Assembly: GCF_900101475.1 (NCBI RefSeq)
Contig: NZ_FMZV01000001.1
Span: 423,352 to 487,351, forward strand
Source of the DNA: Ruegeria marina
Lineage (GTDB): Bacteria; Pseudomonadota; Alphaproteobacteria; Rhodobacterales; Rhodobacteraceae
DNA length: 64,000 nt
Direction: 5' to 3'
Numbering within the stretch: position 1 is the first letter of the stretch; every line of letters starts with the position of its first letter. The position numbers and the translations under genes were made by a program. The notes under the pieces are model-generated. The model worked only from the letters and a program-made list of their open reading frames with translations. It had not been told where the DNA came from and did not search any database. Below are positions 27,208 to 36,336 of this stretch, one piece after another.

Positions 27208-28197
27208 ATGACCATGCGATACTCTCTCCTCGATCTTGCCCCGGTTCCCGAAGGCACCGATATCCCTCATGCTCTGAAAAACAGCGCCGAACTGGCCCGC
27301 CATGCCGAGAGACTGGGGTATCACCGTTACTGGCTGGCCGAGCATCACAACATGCCCGGCATCGCCAGCGCGGCGACCGCCGTGCTGATCGGCCATATCG
27401 CCAGTCAGACCAGCACGATACGGGTCGGCGCCGGCGGCATCATGCTGCCCAACCACGCCCCCTATATGGTGGCCGAGGCGTTCGGCACGCTGGCTTCGCT
27501 TTACGGCGACCGCATCGACCTTGGCCTGGGACGTGCTCCGGGGACCGACATGGCCACCGCTCGCGCCTTGCGCAGGGGTCTGTCACAGCAGGACAGTTTC
27601 CCACAGGACGTGATCGACCTGATCGGTTTTCTGTCACCCGAAGACCCCGAGGCACGGGTGCGCGCCTTTCCGGGACAGGGCACCAATGTGCCGGTCTGGA
27701 TCCTGGGTTCCAGCCTCTACGGCGCGCAACTGGCTGCGCATCTGGGTTTGCCCTATGCCTTCGCCTCGCATTTCGCGCCCTCAGCGCTGGCCGACGCGCT
27801 GGACGTCTATCGCCGGAGCTTCAAACCCTCGGTTTTTCTCTCCAAACCCCATGCCATGATGGCAATCAACGTCTTTGCCGCCAATAGCGATACCGAAGGC
27901 GTGCGGCTGCGAACCACCATGCAACTGGCCTTTGCCCGTCTCCGGCGCGGCATGCCGGGCAAGCTGCCGGCACCGGTCGACGATATCACCGCACATCTGG
28001 ACCCCGTAACGCTGGAAAACGTGAATGCGGCGCTGCATGTCTCGGCCGTTGGCGGGCCGGACACCGTACGCGCCCGCCTGGCCGAAATCATCGCGCGGTA
28101 TCAGCCAGACGAAGTCATCCTGACCGGACAGATCCACGACCACCGGGCGCGGATGCGCTCCTTCGAGATTGCAGCGGGCATTCTTCGCGATTTCTGA
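27208..28197 (+). CDS. LLM-class flavin-dependent oxidoreductase (luciferase-like)
   Basis: 329 residues, TIM barrel of the bacterial luciferase family. The FMN-binding and family segments [19 protein letters not shown] and [20 protein letters not shown] are clear. Reaction likely a flavin-dependent monooxygenation with an unknown substrate. AGGG stands 5 bases before the first ATG. Encoded right after the M48 protease. Ends 4 bases from the convergent PIN gene. Confidence 0.88.
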   Translation: MTMRYSLLDLAPVPEGTDIPHALKNSAELARHAERLGYHRYWLAEHHNMPGIASAATAVLIGHIASQTSTIRVGAGGIMLPNHAPYMVAEAFGTLASLYGDRIDLGLGRAPGTDMATARALRRGLSQQDSFPQDVIDLIGFLSPEDPEARVRAFPGQGTNVPVWILGSSLYGAQLAAHLGLPYAFASHFAPSALADALDVYRRSFKPSVFLSKPHAMMAINVFAANSDTEGVRLRTTMQLAFARLRRGMPGKLPAPVDDITAHLDPVTLENVNAALHVSAVGGPDTVRARLAEIIARYQPDEVILTGQIHDHRARMRSFEIAAGILRDF

Positions 28198-28200
28198 AAC

Positions 28201-28743
28201 CTACCGTTCCAGTGCCTTGCCGAGCCGTGGCAGCCGCGCCTTCTTCATCAGGCTGCGCATGGTCCAGGTTTCACCGGACAGACGATTGGCCTCGGCCAGC
28301 ACCTTTTCCGCCATGGCTGTCATGTTTTCCGGATCGTCATTGAAGAATTGCAAAAGGAAGGCGTCGGGGTCTATCCGGTCCAGCCCTTCTTCCGCCAGGA
28401 CATGACGTGGAAAATCCGCACGGTTCAGGGTGACGATCAGGTCTGCCGACCCGGCGACAGCGGTGGCGAGGACATGGACATCCGCCGCATCCGGTAGCCA
28501 GAGCCTTGCTTCGACACCGGGCGCAGGAAGGACTTCGGACTTTGGCCAGGCGGCACGGGTCAGGGCGATCTCTGCGCGCGCCTGCGCCTCGCCCGCAGGC
28601 CCCAGCTTCACGGCGGCCCGCGCCCATTCCTCCAGGATGCGCGCCGACCAGAGCGGCGTGAAACGACCCAGCCGCGCCGCGCCCAGCAGCATCTCGCGCA
28701 TGACCGTGGGATAGATCACGCAAGTATCGAGAACCGCCCTCAC
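28201..28743 (-). CDS. PIN-domain protein, probable ribonuclease
   Basis: 180 residues of the PIN fold. Asp6 in AVLDTCVIYP, a Glu-bearing ILEEWARAA segment, and the acidic DAADVHVLATAV plus LIVTLNRADFP stretches give the usual acidic active site. The GTG start overlaps the stop of rlmI by 4 bases, so it is co-translated with that methyltransferase. No antitoxin gene is beside it, so it may be a solitary PIN nuclease and not a VapC toxin. Alternative: PIN-domain protein of RNA maturation linked to rlmI. Confidence 0.78.
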   Translation of the reverse strand: MRAVLDTCVIYPTVMREMLLGAARLGRFTPLWSARILEEWARAAVKLGPAGEAQARAEIALTRAAWPKSEVLPAPGVEARLWLPDAADVHVLATAVAGSADLIVTLNRADFPRHVLAEEGLDRIDPDAFLLQFFNDDPENMTAMAEKVLAEANRLSGETWTMRSLMKKARLPRLGKALER

Positions 28744-29951
28744 AGCCGGAAGAACACCGCCTTGAGATAGCCGCTTTCGGCGAGTTGCGGCAATTGCGGG
28801 TGGTCGGGACCGGCAAAACCGGTGTGGATCAATTGTGCGCTGCGCCCGGCCCGGCCGATGCCCCGCACGCTGGCTTCGCGAAACCGGGACAGGTCGGCGG
28901 CATGGGAGCAGGAGCAGAGGCCGAGATATCCGCCCGGCCGCACCAGCGGCGCAGCCAGTCGCGCGATGCGTTCATAGGCGCGCAGTCCCGCGTCCAGCGC
29001 CTGTTTCGATGGCGCGAACGCGGGCGGATCGCAGATCACAACGTCGAATGTTTCGCCTTCCTCTCCCAGTGCGGTGAGCACATCAAAGGCATCTCCTTGC
29101 CGGGTTTCGAACCGCCCGGCCAGACCCGAGGCCAGCGCCCCCTGCTCAGCCAACGCCAGCGCCGGGGCCGAACCGTCGACCGCCAGCGCCTGTCCCGCGC
29201 CGCCCGCCAGCATGGACAGCGCAAAGCCGCCCACATGGCTGAACACATCCAGCACCCGCGCGCCCTGCCCCGCCAGCCGCGCGGCAAAGGCATGGTTGGG
29301 ACGCTGGTCATAGAACAGGCCGGTTTTCTGACCGCCGGTCAGGTCGGCCAAGTAGGTGGCCCCGTTCATCGGCACCGGCACTGGCGCCGAGGGCGCCGCC
29401 CCGGCCAGCACCGCATTCACATCGTCCAGTCCTTCGAGCGTACGTGTGCGGCCCGAGGCGTTTTTCAGCACGGTCGTCACGCCGGTGACGTTGAGCAGAG
29501 CCGCTGTCAGCAGGTCCAGATGCGCCTCGGCCCAGGCGGCGTTTGGCTGAATGACACAGGCATCACCAAACCTGTCGATGATGACACCGGGAAAGCCATC
29601 CGCCTCGGCATGGACCAGCCGGTAGAACGGCGCGTCAAAGAGCCGTTCGCGCATCTCCAGCGCCCGCGCCAGCCGCGTCTCGAACCAGGCGTCGTCCAGA
29701 ACCGCCTGCGCGTCCCGATCCAGCATCCGGCAAAAGATGCGCGAGTCGGGATTGACCGCGACCAGCCCCAGGGGCGCGCGGTTGTCATCTTCAAGCACCG
29801 CCAATGCCCCCGGCGGAATCTTGCGGGTGCGGCGGTCGGTGACGACTTCGTTGTCGAAAACCCAGGGCGCCCCGTGCCGGATGGCACGCGCGTTGGCCTT
29901 GGGTTTCAGGCGGATACGGGGACGGTCGAAAACGTCAGAGGGCGCTGTCAT
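28740..29951 (-). CDS. rlmI: 23S rRNA (cytosine)-methyltransferase RlmI-like
   Basis: 403 residues. An N-terminal PUA domain (about 10-90, with GAPWVFDNEV) precedes a Rossmann methyltransferase (residues about 180-400) with the SAM motif LDVFSHVGGFALSML and the catalytic CDPPAFAPSK. RlmI methylates C1962 of 23S rRNA. The ATG at 29951 is used. Its 3' end overlaps the PIN gene start. Ribosomal substrate assumed from the family; a broader RNA specificity is possible. Confidence 0.85.
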   Translation of the reverse strand: MTAPSDVFDRPRIRLKPKANARAIRHGAPWVFDNEVVTDRRTRKIPPGALAVLEDDNRAPLGLVAVNPDSRIFCRMLDRDAQAVLDDAWFETRLARALEMRERLFDAPFYRLVHAEADGFPGVIIDRFGDACVIQPNAAWAEAHLDLLTAALLNVTGVTTVLKNASGRTRTLEGLDDVNAVLAGAAPSAPVPVPMNGATYLADLTGGQKTGLFYDQRPNHAFAARLAGQGARVLDVFSHVGGFALSMLAGGAGQALAVDGSAPALALAEQGALASGLAGRFETRQGDAFDVLTALGEEGETFDVVICDPPAFAPSKQALDAGLRAYERIARLAAPLVRPGGYLGLCSCSHAADLSRFREASVRGIGRAGRSAQLIHTGFAGPDHPQLPQLAESGYLKAVFFRL

Positions 29952-29990
29952 GAGCGCCCTCTTAATCGCATTCCCTTTGACTGGGAAGTG

Positions 29991-30767
29991 TCAGATCTGG
30001 TTCAGCAGCTGGTAGAAGCCGAGCGATGCGTTTTCATACCCTTCCGGATCGGTCAGTTCCTGCTGGATCACCCAGGCCAGATGGTCGGTGATACGGACCT
30101 TTTGCGTCTGGCCACGGGCTTCGGCGTTGATCGCCTGCTGGCCACCGAATCCTTCCAGGTCGGCGCGAATGGTGCGCGTCGGGGTCAGTTGCGCCCCAGT
30201 CACCGAATCCTTCATAACAAGATCGAAGGTGATCGCATGGATGCCGCCCGTGGTATAGCGGGCCTTTTCCGTCAGGGCGTGGAACCGCGACACCACGATT
30301 TCCAGATCGACGGACACGGGGCCATTCAACGCGCTGACACCGCGCACCATGGCATCCTGGACGATCTTCTGAACCTGTGCGTGACGGTCTCCGATCGGGT
30401 CTTCGCGCCAGACGATATCACCACGCGGCAGATAGCTGTTGCGTTCCGACACCTTGAGCGACCTGGGAACAACCACTGTGACCGAGTTCACCCGAACCGG
30501 CGACTGGCCCGGCGCAATTGTCAGGGCTCCGGCATCGGCCGATGCCGCACGCGCGACCGTAACCTCATGAGGAATGACCACCTGACCGGTCGCAGCCTGG
30601 GGCCGCGCCGCGGCCTGCGGCTGGATCAGGTCATAGCCGGCCGGTGCGCTCACGACAGAGTTCGGCAGCGACTCGAACGGCGCATTGCGTGTCGGAACGT
30701 CAACGGCCGTGCAGGCTGTTACGGCCAGCCCCAATCCGGCAACCAGAAACATCCGCATGGTTTTCAT
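29991..30767 (-). CDS. lipoprotein of unknown function (DUF6778-type)
   Basis: 258 residues. Signal MKTMRMFLVAGLGLAVTACT with lipidated Cys19, then a mature domain of mixed beta structure (SVTVVVPRSLKVSERNSYLP to VDLEIVVSRFHALTEKA) seen as a conserved lipoprotein of Rhodobacterales. AGGAG lies 8 bases before the ATG. It follows 128 bases after the next unit. No enzymatic motif visible. Envelope role assumed from the signal. The family name is from memory. Confidence 0.7.
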   Translation of the reverse strand: MKTMRMFLVAGLGLAVTACTAVDVPTRNAPFESLPNSVVSAPAGYDLIQPQAAARPQAATGQVVIPHEVTVARAASADAGALTIAPGQSPVRVNSVTVVVPRSLKVSERNSYLPRGDIVWREDPIGDRHAQVQKIVQDAMVRGVSALNGPVSVDLEIVVSRFHALTEKARYTTGGIHAITFDLVMKDSVTGAQLTPTRTIRADLEGFGGQQAINAEARGQTQKVRITDHLAWVIQQELTDPEGYENASLGFYQLLNQI

Positions 30768-30895
30768 CGTTTCTTCTCCTTGATCGGGTTGCGACTCCCA
30801 CAGCCCTTCCCGTTTCAGGAAGATTTGACGGTCAATTCGGGCGACTTTGCGACAAATTCAGTACGATTCGGAGATTGTTGCCCGATAGTGAACGG

Positions 30896-31171
30896 TCAGT
30901 TTCTTTCGCGCGACCGCCAACCTCCCCGCCGCCTGGGGGTTGCGGATGCGGTCAGACCATCGCGAATGACACCTGTCATCGGATGATCGGGAGCGTCTCC
31001 TCCATACCGGCCATTGAGATCGTCCAGCGCCTGCCGCTGATCCACCGCCGCGGGCAGGCTCAGCGCCCAGTCCAGAAAGATGCTCCGGCATTGGGACGCG
31101 GTGATTCCCTCGATCCGATAAGCCTCATAGATCAACCCTTTCGGGTCGAACGGATCACCCGTTTTCGGCAT
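30896..31171 (-). CDS. small protein encoded at the glnE 3' end
   Basis: 91 residues, start MPKTGDPFDPKGLIYEAYRI, with a likely helix-rich core (ASQCRSIFLDWALSLPAAV) and a basic Arg-rich tail. The gene overlaps the glnE stop by 17 bases and has a GGAGAATGGG site before its ATG. I do not recognise a domain. Overlap with glnE suggests the two are translated together, and homologues of this size follow glnE in other roseobacters as I remember them; its role is not known. Confidence 0.7.
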   Translation of the reverse strand: MPKTGDPFDPKGLIYEAYRIEGITASQCRSIFLDWALSLPAAVDQRQALDDLNGRYGGDAPDHPMTGVIRDGLTASATPRRRGGWRSRERN

Positions 31172-33956
31172 CGTCCCATTCTCCTACCGCTGTATCGATG
31201 CGGATGGCCGCTTCAGCGTAACTGTTTTCCAATGCAGCCTCCAACGCGTCTATCGTCTCGAACCCGGCGCTGCGGCACAAAAAGGCCGCACCGCCCTGCC
31301 CGATGGTTTCAGCCGAGATTGCCGTAACTGACAGCAACCGCGCCGCGGTCTGCACGGACCAGAATAGATCGTAGGCTCGCTGCAGCACCTGCGCGTCCGC
31401 GACCTCCAGCCAGCCGGCAGCGACCCCGGACTCAAGCCCCGAGGCGACATTCCGCGCCGCGCTGCCTGCCAGCAGCGCCCCGGCCTGGGACACAAGCTCG
31501 ATATCCAGCATGCGGCCCGGCCCGGTCTTGGCGTCCCAAACGCCCGAGGGGGATTTGGCCGCCGCGAGCCTTGCTCGCATCTGGTACACTTCTCGCACGA
31601 CCTTGTCGCGATCGGTTGTCTTGGCCAGCAGATCCTGCCGGAATGCCTCGATATCCCGCGCCAGATCGGCCGCGCCGGCCACCGGCCGGGCGCGGGTCAG
31701 GGCAAGATGCTCCCAAACCCATGCTTCGGATTGCTGATAGGCGGTAAAACTGGCCCAACTGGTCGCGACGGGCCCCTGGTTGCCGGAGGGGCGCAGCCGC
31801 ATGTCGACCTCGTAAAGCCGTCCCTGCGACATCGGCGCGGTCAGGGCGGTGATCAGCGCCTGAGTCAGCCGTGCGTAATAGGTACGCGCAGCCAGCGGGC
31901 GCGGGCCCTCCGATGTCTCGACGTCCTGTGGATCGTAGATCAGGATCAGATCCAGATCAGACTGCGCGTTGATCCGCCCGGCACCCAACGAACCCATCCC
32001 CAGAACCACCGCGCCCCGTCCCGGCGGTGTGCCGTGCTTTCTGGAAAAATGATCGACAACTACGGGAAGAATGGACGAAATCACCGCTTCGGCCAGTTCG
32101 GCATATTGTTCGCCCGCGCGGTCAGCCCCGATCAGTCCTCGCAAGTGGTGAACACCGATTCGGAAATGCCATTCCTTGTTCCAGCGCCGCGCCATGTCCA
32201 GTCGCATTTCATAGTCGGGTTCCGCCGCCAGCTTCTCGGCCAGTTGCGTCGCCAGGACCTTCGTTCCGGGCCAGTCGTCGAAAAAGGATCCGCCGATCAC
32301 GGCGTCGAACACGGCCGAGTTCCGCGACAGGTAACTGGCCAGGGCGTTGCTGGTGCCGACGATATCGATCAGCAGGTCGGAGAGTTGCGGGTTGGCCTCG
32401 AAGAGCGAGAACAGCTGCACCCCTGCCGGCAGGCCGGCCAGGAAACCGTCCAATGCCAGCAGCGCCTCTTCGGGCTTGGCGGTCGCAGCCAGCCGCGCAA
32501 GAAGCTCGGGTTTCAGGCGTTCGAAGATCTGGCGGCTGCGTTGCGAACGCAAAGCCGGATAGGTTGTCCAGCGGGCCAGCACATTCTCGTCGAATTCGAT
32601 CCGCGGTTCGACCCTGGGTGTCGGGGATGGCCCCGCTCCCGGCGCAAAGAAGCCTTCGGTCAACTCATGCACCTCGTTGAGCCGCCGGGTCAGTTCGGCA
32701 GTCAGCGATGCGGCATCGGTGCCCATCAGGCAGGCGACCCTTTCGATCCCGTCCTTCGTCTGCGGCACCCGGTGGGTCTGGGAGTCATGCACCATCTGGA
32801 TGCGGTGTTCGACTTCGCGATGGGCTCGGTAGTGATCCGTCAGCTGCTGCGCCACGTCTTCCGGCACCCAGCCCTTGGCCGCCAGGGCAGCCAGGCCCGG
32901 CACCGTCCCACGCAGGCGCAGGTCGTGGTCGCGCCCGCCGGCGATCAGCTGCCGTGTCTGGGTGAAGAACTCGATTTCCCGAATGCCGCCGCGCCCCAGT
33001 TTCATGTCATGGCCGGGGATGACAAGCGGACCGCCCGTTCCCTTGTTTTCACGGATGCGCAGACGCATGTCATGGGCATCCTGAATCGCCGCGAAATCCA
33101 GATGACGACGCCACACAAAGGGGCGCAGCGTATCCAGGAATCGCTGTCCCGCCGTCAGATCGCCCGCGCAGGGACGCGCCTTGATATAGGCTGCCCGTTC
33201 CCATGTACGCCCCAGGCTTTCATAGTAGCGTTCCGCCGCCTCCATCGCCATGCAGACAGGAGTAACCGCCGGATCCGGACGCAGGCGGAGATCGGTTCGG
33301 AAGACGTAGCCATCGGCTGTCTTGTCGCTGAGCGTGGCGCAGAAATTTCGGGTGGCCTTCACCATTCCCTGCCGCGCCTCGTAGAAATCGTCCGGGTCAT
33401 AGCGCGTTTCGTCGAAGAGCACGATGAGGTCGATATCCGAGCTGTAGTTCAACTCGTGCGCCCCCATCTTGCCCATCGCCAGAATGACCATGCCCGACGC
33501 GGTCTCCACATCGGCCTCGGTCTGACCCGGCAGCTTGCCGCGCCGGATCAGCGCCGCGATTTCGGCCTTGGCGGCCACATCGGCGGCCAACCCCGCGAAA
33601 TCGGTCAAGAGCCCCGTCACCCGTTCCAGCGGCCATGCGCCCGAAAGATCGGCCAGCGCAGTCAGCAGTGCCAAGCGCCGCTTGGCCTGGCGCAACCCAG
33701 GTTTCAGAGCGTCGGGCGCCAGTTCCCGAACAAGGGCCATGACCTCATCGACCGCAGCGTCAGGATTGGAAAGCGCGTCGGGCAACCAATCCCTTTCAAG
33801 CGTCATGAGACTCATCAGATAAGGGCTGGATCCGCCGGCACCGGCTACCAGTTCGGACAGCGCGCCGGACAAACCGGGAAACAGGGCGCGCGCTTCGACA
33901 CCCAGTTCGGGATCGAAGGCACGGGGCAGTCGGGATATCAAAAGACCGTTACTCAT
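31155..33956 (-). CDS. glnE: glutamine synthetase adenylyltransferase/deadenylase
   Basis: 933 residues, the usual length for GlnE. Two nucleotidyltransferase domains each show the GxG...DxD motif: GKMGAHELNYSSDIDLIVL in the N-terminal half and GSLGAGRINAQSDLDLILI in the C-terminal half. It adds and removes AMP on glutamine synthetase in response to PII. The ATG at 33956 is chosen; the reading upstream to 34331 is the reverse of ybaK and not part of the protein. Ends inside a small gene by 17 bases. Confidence 0.94.
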   Translation of the reverse strand: MSNGLLISRLPRAFDPELGVEARALFPGLSGALSELVAGAGGSSPYLMSLMTLERDWLPDALSNPDAAVDEVMALVRELAPDALKPGLRQAKRRLALLTALADLSGAWPLERVTGLLTDFAGLAADVAAKAEIAALIRRGKLPGQTEADVETASGMVILAMGKMGAHELNYSSDIDLIVLFDETRYDPDDFYEARQGMVKATRNFCATLSDKTADGYVFRTDLRLRPDPAVTPVCMAMEAAERYYESLGRTWERAAYIKARPCAGDLTAGQRFLDTLRPFVWRRHLDFAAIQDAHDMRLRIRENKGTGGPLVIPGHDMKLGRGGIREIEFFTQTRQLIAGGRDHDLRLRGTVPGLAALAAKGWVPEDVAQQLTDHYRAHREVEHRIQMVHDSQTHRVPQTKDGIERVACLMGTDAASLTAELTRRLNEVHELTEGFFAPGAGPSPTPRVEPRIEFDENVLARWTTYPALRSQRSRQIFERLKPELLARLAATAKPEEALLALDGFLAGLPAGVQLFSLFEANPQLSDLLIDIVGTSNALASYLSRNSAVFDAVIGGSFFDDWPGTKVLATQLAEKLAAEPDYEMRLDMARRWNKEWHFRIGVHHLRGLIGADRAGEQYAELAEAVISSILPVVVDHFSRKHGTPPGRGAVVLGMGSLGAGRINAQSDLDLILIYDPQDVETSEGPRPLAARTYYARLTQALITALTAPMSQGRLYEVDMRLRPSGNQGPVATSWASFTAYQQSEAWVWEHLALTRARPVAGAADLARDIEAFRQDLLAKTTDRDKVVREVYQMRARLAAAKSPSGVWDAKTGPGRMLDIELVSQAGALLAGSAARNVASGLESGVAAGWLEVADAQVLQRAYDLFWSVQTAARLLSVTAISAETIGQGGAAFLCRSAGFETIDALEAALENSYAEAAIRIDTAVGEWDDAENG

Positions 33957-34038
33957 GGCTCCACTAGTGCAGGCCGCCCCGGCGCCGTCAATGCGGCAAA
34001 GCTTGATAGACGCAGCAATTTCCGGCAGATCAGAGCGC

Positions 34039-34533
34039 ATGAGCAAGAGCCTGTCCCGAGTGCGCACCGCACTGCAATCCGCCGGTCTGACTCCCGATAT
34101 CCGGGAAACCGACAATGCCCGTACCGCGGTAGATGCCGCGCGGGCAGTCGAATGCGCGCTGGACCAGATCGTCAAATCCATCGTGTTCCAGAGCGAGAGC
34201 CGCGGCAGGCTGCTGCTTTTCCTGACGGCGGGCGGCAATCTCGTCGATCTCGAACAGGCGGCATCGCTGTCCGGCGAAACGCTCGTCCGCGCCGACGCCG
34301 GGCAGGTTCGGGAGATCACCGGTTTCGCCATCGGCGGAGTTGCTCCGGTCGGTCACCTTTCGCCGCTGCGCACGTTCATGGATCCGCGCCTGATGGACTT
34401 CGATCTGGTCTGGGCCGCCGCGGGCACGCCGCAACATGTCTTTGGCATCGAACCTGGCGCTCTGCGTCTGATTGCGAACGCAACGCTTGGCGCGTTCACC
34501 CGGAATTCCGATGCCGGACAGGAACGACCCTGA
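34039..34533 (+). CDS. YbaK/EbsC aminoacyl-tRNA deacylase-like protein
   Basis: 164 residues of the YbaK/ProX editing fold (SIVFQSESRGRLLLFLTAGG and RADAGQVREITGFAIGGVAPVGH). Members clear misacylated tRNAs, notably Ala- or Cys-tRNA-Pro. Start at 34039 (MSKSLSRVRT) because the residues before are the reverse of glnE. Divergent from glnE. Function as a trans-editing enzyme is inferred from the fold; the exact substrate is not known. Confidence 0.85.
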   Translation: MSKSLSRVRTALQSAGLTPDIRETDNARTAVDAARAVECALDQIVKSIVFQSESRGRLLLFLTAGGNLVDLEQAASLSGETLVRADAGQVREITGFAIGGVAPVGHLSPLRTFMDPRLMDFDLVWAAAGTPQHVFGIEPGALRLIANATLGAFTRNSDAGQERP

Positions 34534-34617
34534 CCAGCCACTTCGGAAAGGCTTGTCGCGCGCCGCTTCGGAACAACTTACAGGTCCACCGCCTGATCAA
34601 GGTTTCAAGAGGTTGTC

Positions 34618-35397
34618 TCAGTCACCGGCCGCTGCATCACGGATTGCCGTCAGCCAACCCAAACTCGCCTCTGTGTCTCCGCCCGGCTTGTATTCCGCCC
34701 CGAGCGGCTGTTCATAGCCAAGCGCGCCAATTACCCGGAATATATGATCATAGGCCACTTCGCCGCGATCCGGCGGTCCCCGGTCGGGGACCGAAGCGAA
34801 CTGGATGTGACCGATTAGCGGCAGCAGGGCACCCAGACGGCGGGTCAGGTCGCCCTCCATCACCTGCACGTGATAGCAGTCGAACATCAGCTTCAGGTTG
34901 GCCGCCCCCACTTCGGCGATGACCTTTGCGGCCTGTCCGGTCGTCGTCAGGAAATAGCCCGGCGCGTCGTAACGGTTCAGCGGTTCGATCAGGATGGTCA
35001 ACCCATGCCGCGCCGCCTGTCGGCAGGCATGGCCCAGGTTGTCCACGAAACAGCGATGCGCCTCGGGCCCGTCCGCAAATCCTGCCATCACATGGATGTT
35101 GCGCGCCCCGATGGCGCGGGCATAGTCCACCGCCTCGTCAATGGCGGCGCGGGCCTCCGTTTCACGCCCCGACAGTGCCGCCAACCCGTTTTCCCCTGCG
35201 GCCAGATCACCGCGCCGCGTGTTCAGGCCCAGCATGGGCAGGCCGGTTTCATCCAGCGCGGCGGCCACCTGCGCCGTCGGGGTGTCATAGGGCCAGTGGC
35301 ATTCGACCGCGTCGAAACCGGCCGCATGCGCCGCCCGGATTGCATCCGGAAGCGGGCGGTCGGTCCAGAGAAAGCCGAGGTTGGCTGAAAACTTCAT
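34618..35397 (-). CDS. hydroxypyruvate/2-oxo-tetronate isomerase-like protein (TIM barrel)
   Basis: 259 residues. Xylose isomerase-like TIM barrel with metal ligands in IEPLNRYDAPGYF, MFDCYHVQVMEGD and HIQFASVPDRGPPDRGE. Related to Hyi and to the OtnI isomerases of C4 sugar acid catabolism. Overlap-free but only 7 bases after the dehydrogenase gene at 35405, which supports a shared operon and sugar-acid role. Hyi and OtnI cannot be separated from sequence. Ends 85 bases from the convergent ybaK gene end. Confidence 0.82.
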   Translation of the reverse strand: MKFSANLGFLWTDRPLPDAIRAAHAAGFDAVECHWPYDTPTAQVAAALDETGLPMLGLNTRRGDLAAGENGLAALSGRETEARAAIDEAVDYARAIGARNIHVMAGFADGPEAHRCFVDNLGHACRQAARHGLTILIEPLNRYDAPGYFLTTTGQAAKVIAEVGAANLKLMFDCYHVQVMEGDLTRRLGALLPLIGHIQFASVPDRGPPDRGEVAYDHIFRVIGALGYEQPLGAEYKPGGDTEASLGWLTAIRDAAAGD

Positions 35398-35404
35398 GGC
35401 TGCC

Positions 35405-36301
35405 CTACCCTTCGCCCGGCAAAGTCAGCCCGGCATTGCGGGCATAGACCTTGGCCACCGCCGCATCGTCCTCCGACCCCAGCCCCATCCCGGCGGCGGC
35501 CAGGAATTGCTGCATTGCGGCTGCGGTGATCGGGGCCGCGAACTCTGCCTGCCGCGCGATATCGAGGACGATGCCCAGGTCCTTGGGCCAGATGTTGACC
35601 GAACTGTGCGGCGTGTAATCGCCTTCCACCACATGCGGCGCCCGATTTTGAAGCATCCAGCTGGTGCCGGCGCATTTGCTGATCACCTCGAGAAACTGGT
35701 CAGGCGCGATGCCCTGCGTCATGCCAAAGGTCAGCGCCTCGGCCATGGCCGCGATATGCACGCCCGCCAGCATCTGGTTGACCGCCTTCATGGCGCTGCC
35801 CGCCCCGGCCGCGTCACCCAGTTCAAAGACGGTCTCGGCAATGCTCGACAGAAGGGCCCGCGCGGCGGAAAAAGCTGCCTGCGTGCCCGAGGCCATGACG
35901 CTGAGCCGCCCTTCGGCTGCCTTGACGGACCCGCCGGAAATGGGGGCATCCAGGTAATGCACCCCGTGTCCGGCACAGCGGGCCTCCATCGCACGGGCAA
36001 AATCCGGAGGCACCGTGGCGCAGGACAGCACCACGGCACCGGCCCGCAGCTGCGGCACCATGCCCGCGGCCCCGAACAGCACCGTTTCCGTCTGCGCCGC
36101 GTTCAGGACGACAACGGCAACCGCATCCAGTTCTCCGGCATGATCGGACAGCGACCCGGCCTCGCCCCCCAGGGATCGGAAACGCGCGGCCTGTTCCTCA
36201 TTGATGTCATGGCCCCAGACCCTGTGCCCCCCGCGCAGCGCCGAGGCGGCCATTCCATGGCCCATGGACCCAAGTCCGATCACGGCAATTTTTTGCGACA
36301 A
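35405..36301 (-). CDS. ltnD: NAD-dependent 3-hydroxyisobutyrate/L-threonate dehydrogenase-like
   Basis: 298 residues, beta-hydroxyacid dehydrogenase family. NAD motif IAVIGLGSMGHGMAAS near the start, substrate motif DAPISGGSVKAAEGRL, catalytic Lys in SAMKAVNQMLAG. The pairing with the isomerase favours an L-threonate dehydrogenase (LtnD). TTG at 36301 was chosen because a purine-rich GGGGGA precedes it; the other TTG at 36319 has no site. Two further genes of the threonate pathway (OtnK, OtnC) are absent here, so assignment is provisional. Confidence 0.78.
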   Translation of the reverse strand: MSQKIAVIGLGSMGHGMAASALRGGHRVWGHDINEEQAARFRSLGGEAGSLSDHAGELDAVAVVVLNAAQTETVLFGAAGMVPQLRAGAVVLSCATVPPDFARAMEARCAGHGVHYLDAPISGGSVKAAEGRLSVMASGTQAAFSAARALLSSIAETVFELGDAAGAGSAMKAVNQMLAGVHIAAMAEALTFGMTQGIAPDQFLEVISKCAGTSWMLQNRAPHVVEGDYTPHSSVNIWPKDLGIVLDIARQAEFAAPITAAAMQQFLAAAGMGLGSEDDAAVAKVYARNAGLTLPGEG

Positions 36302-36336
36302 GACCTCGTCCCCCGGCAAGCAGTTGCGGCCATCAC

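Noticed and set aside
28785..30986. Very long open frame on the plus strand opposite rlmI and the lipoprotein gene
   Set aside because: It is the mirror of two minus-strand genes with clear domains, a usual artefact in GC-rich genomes. No domain or ribosome site supports it.
31707..34922. 1071-residue open frame opposite glnE
   Set aside because: Antisense to glnE, which has clear catalytic motifs. The translated product is rich in Arg, Gly and Pro with no family likeness.
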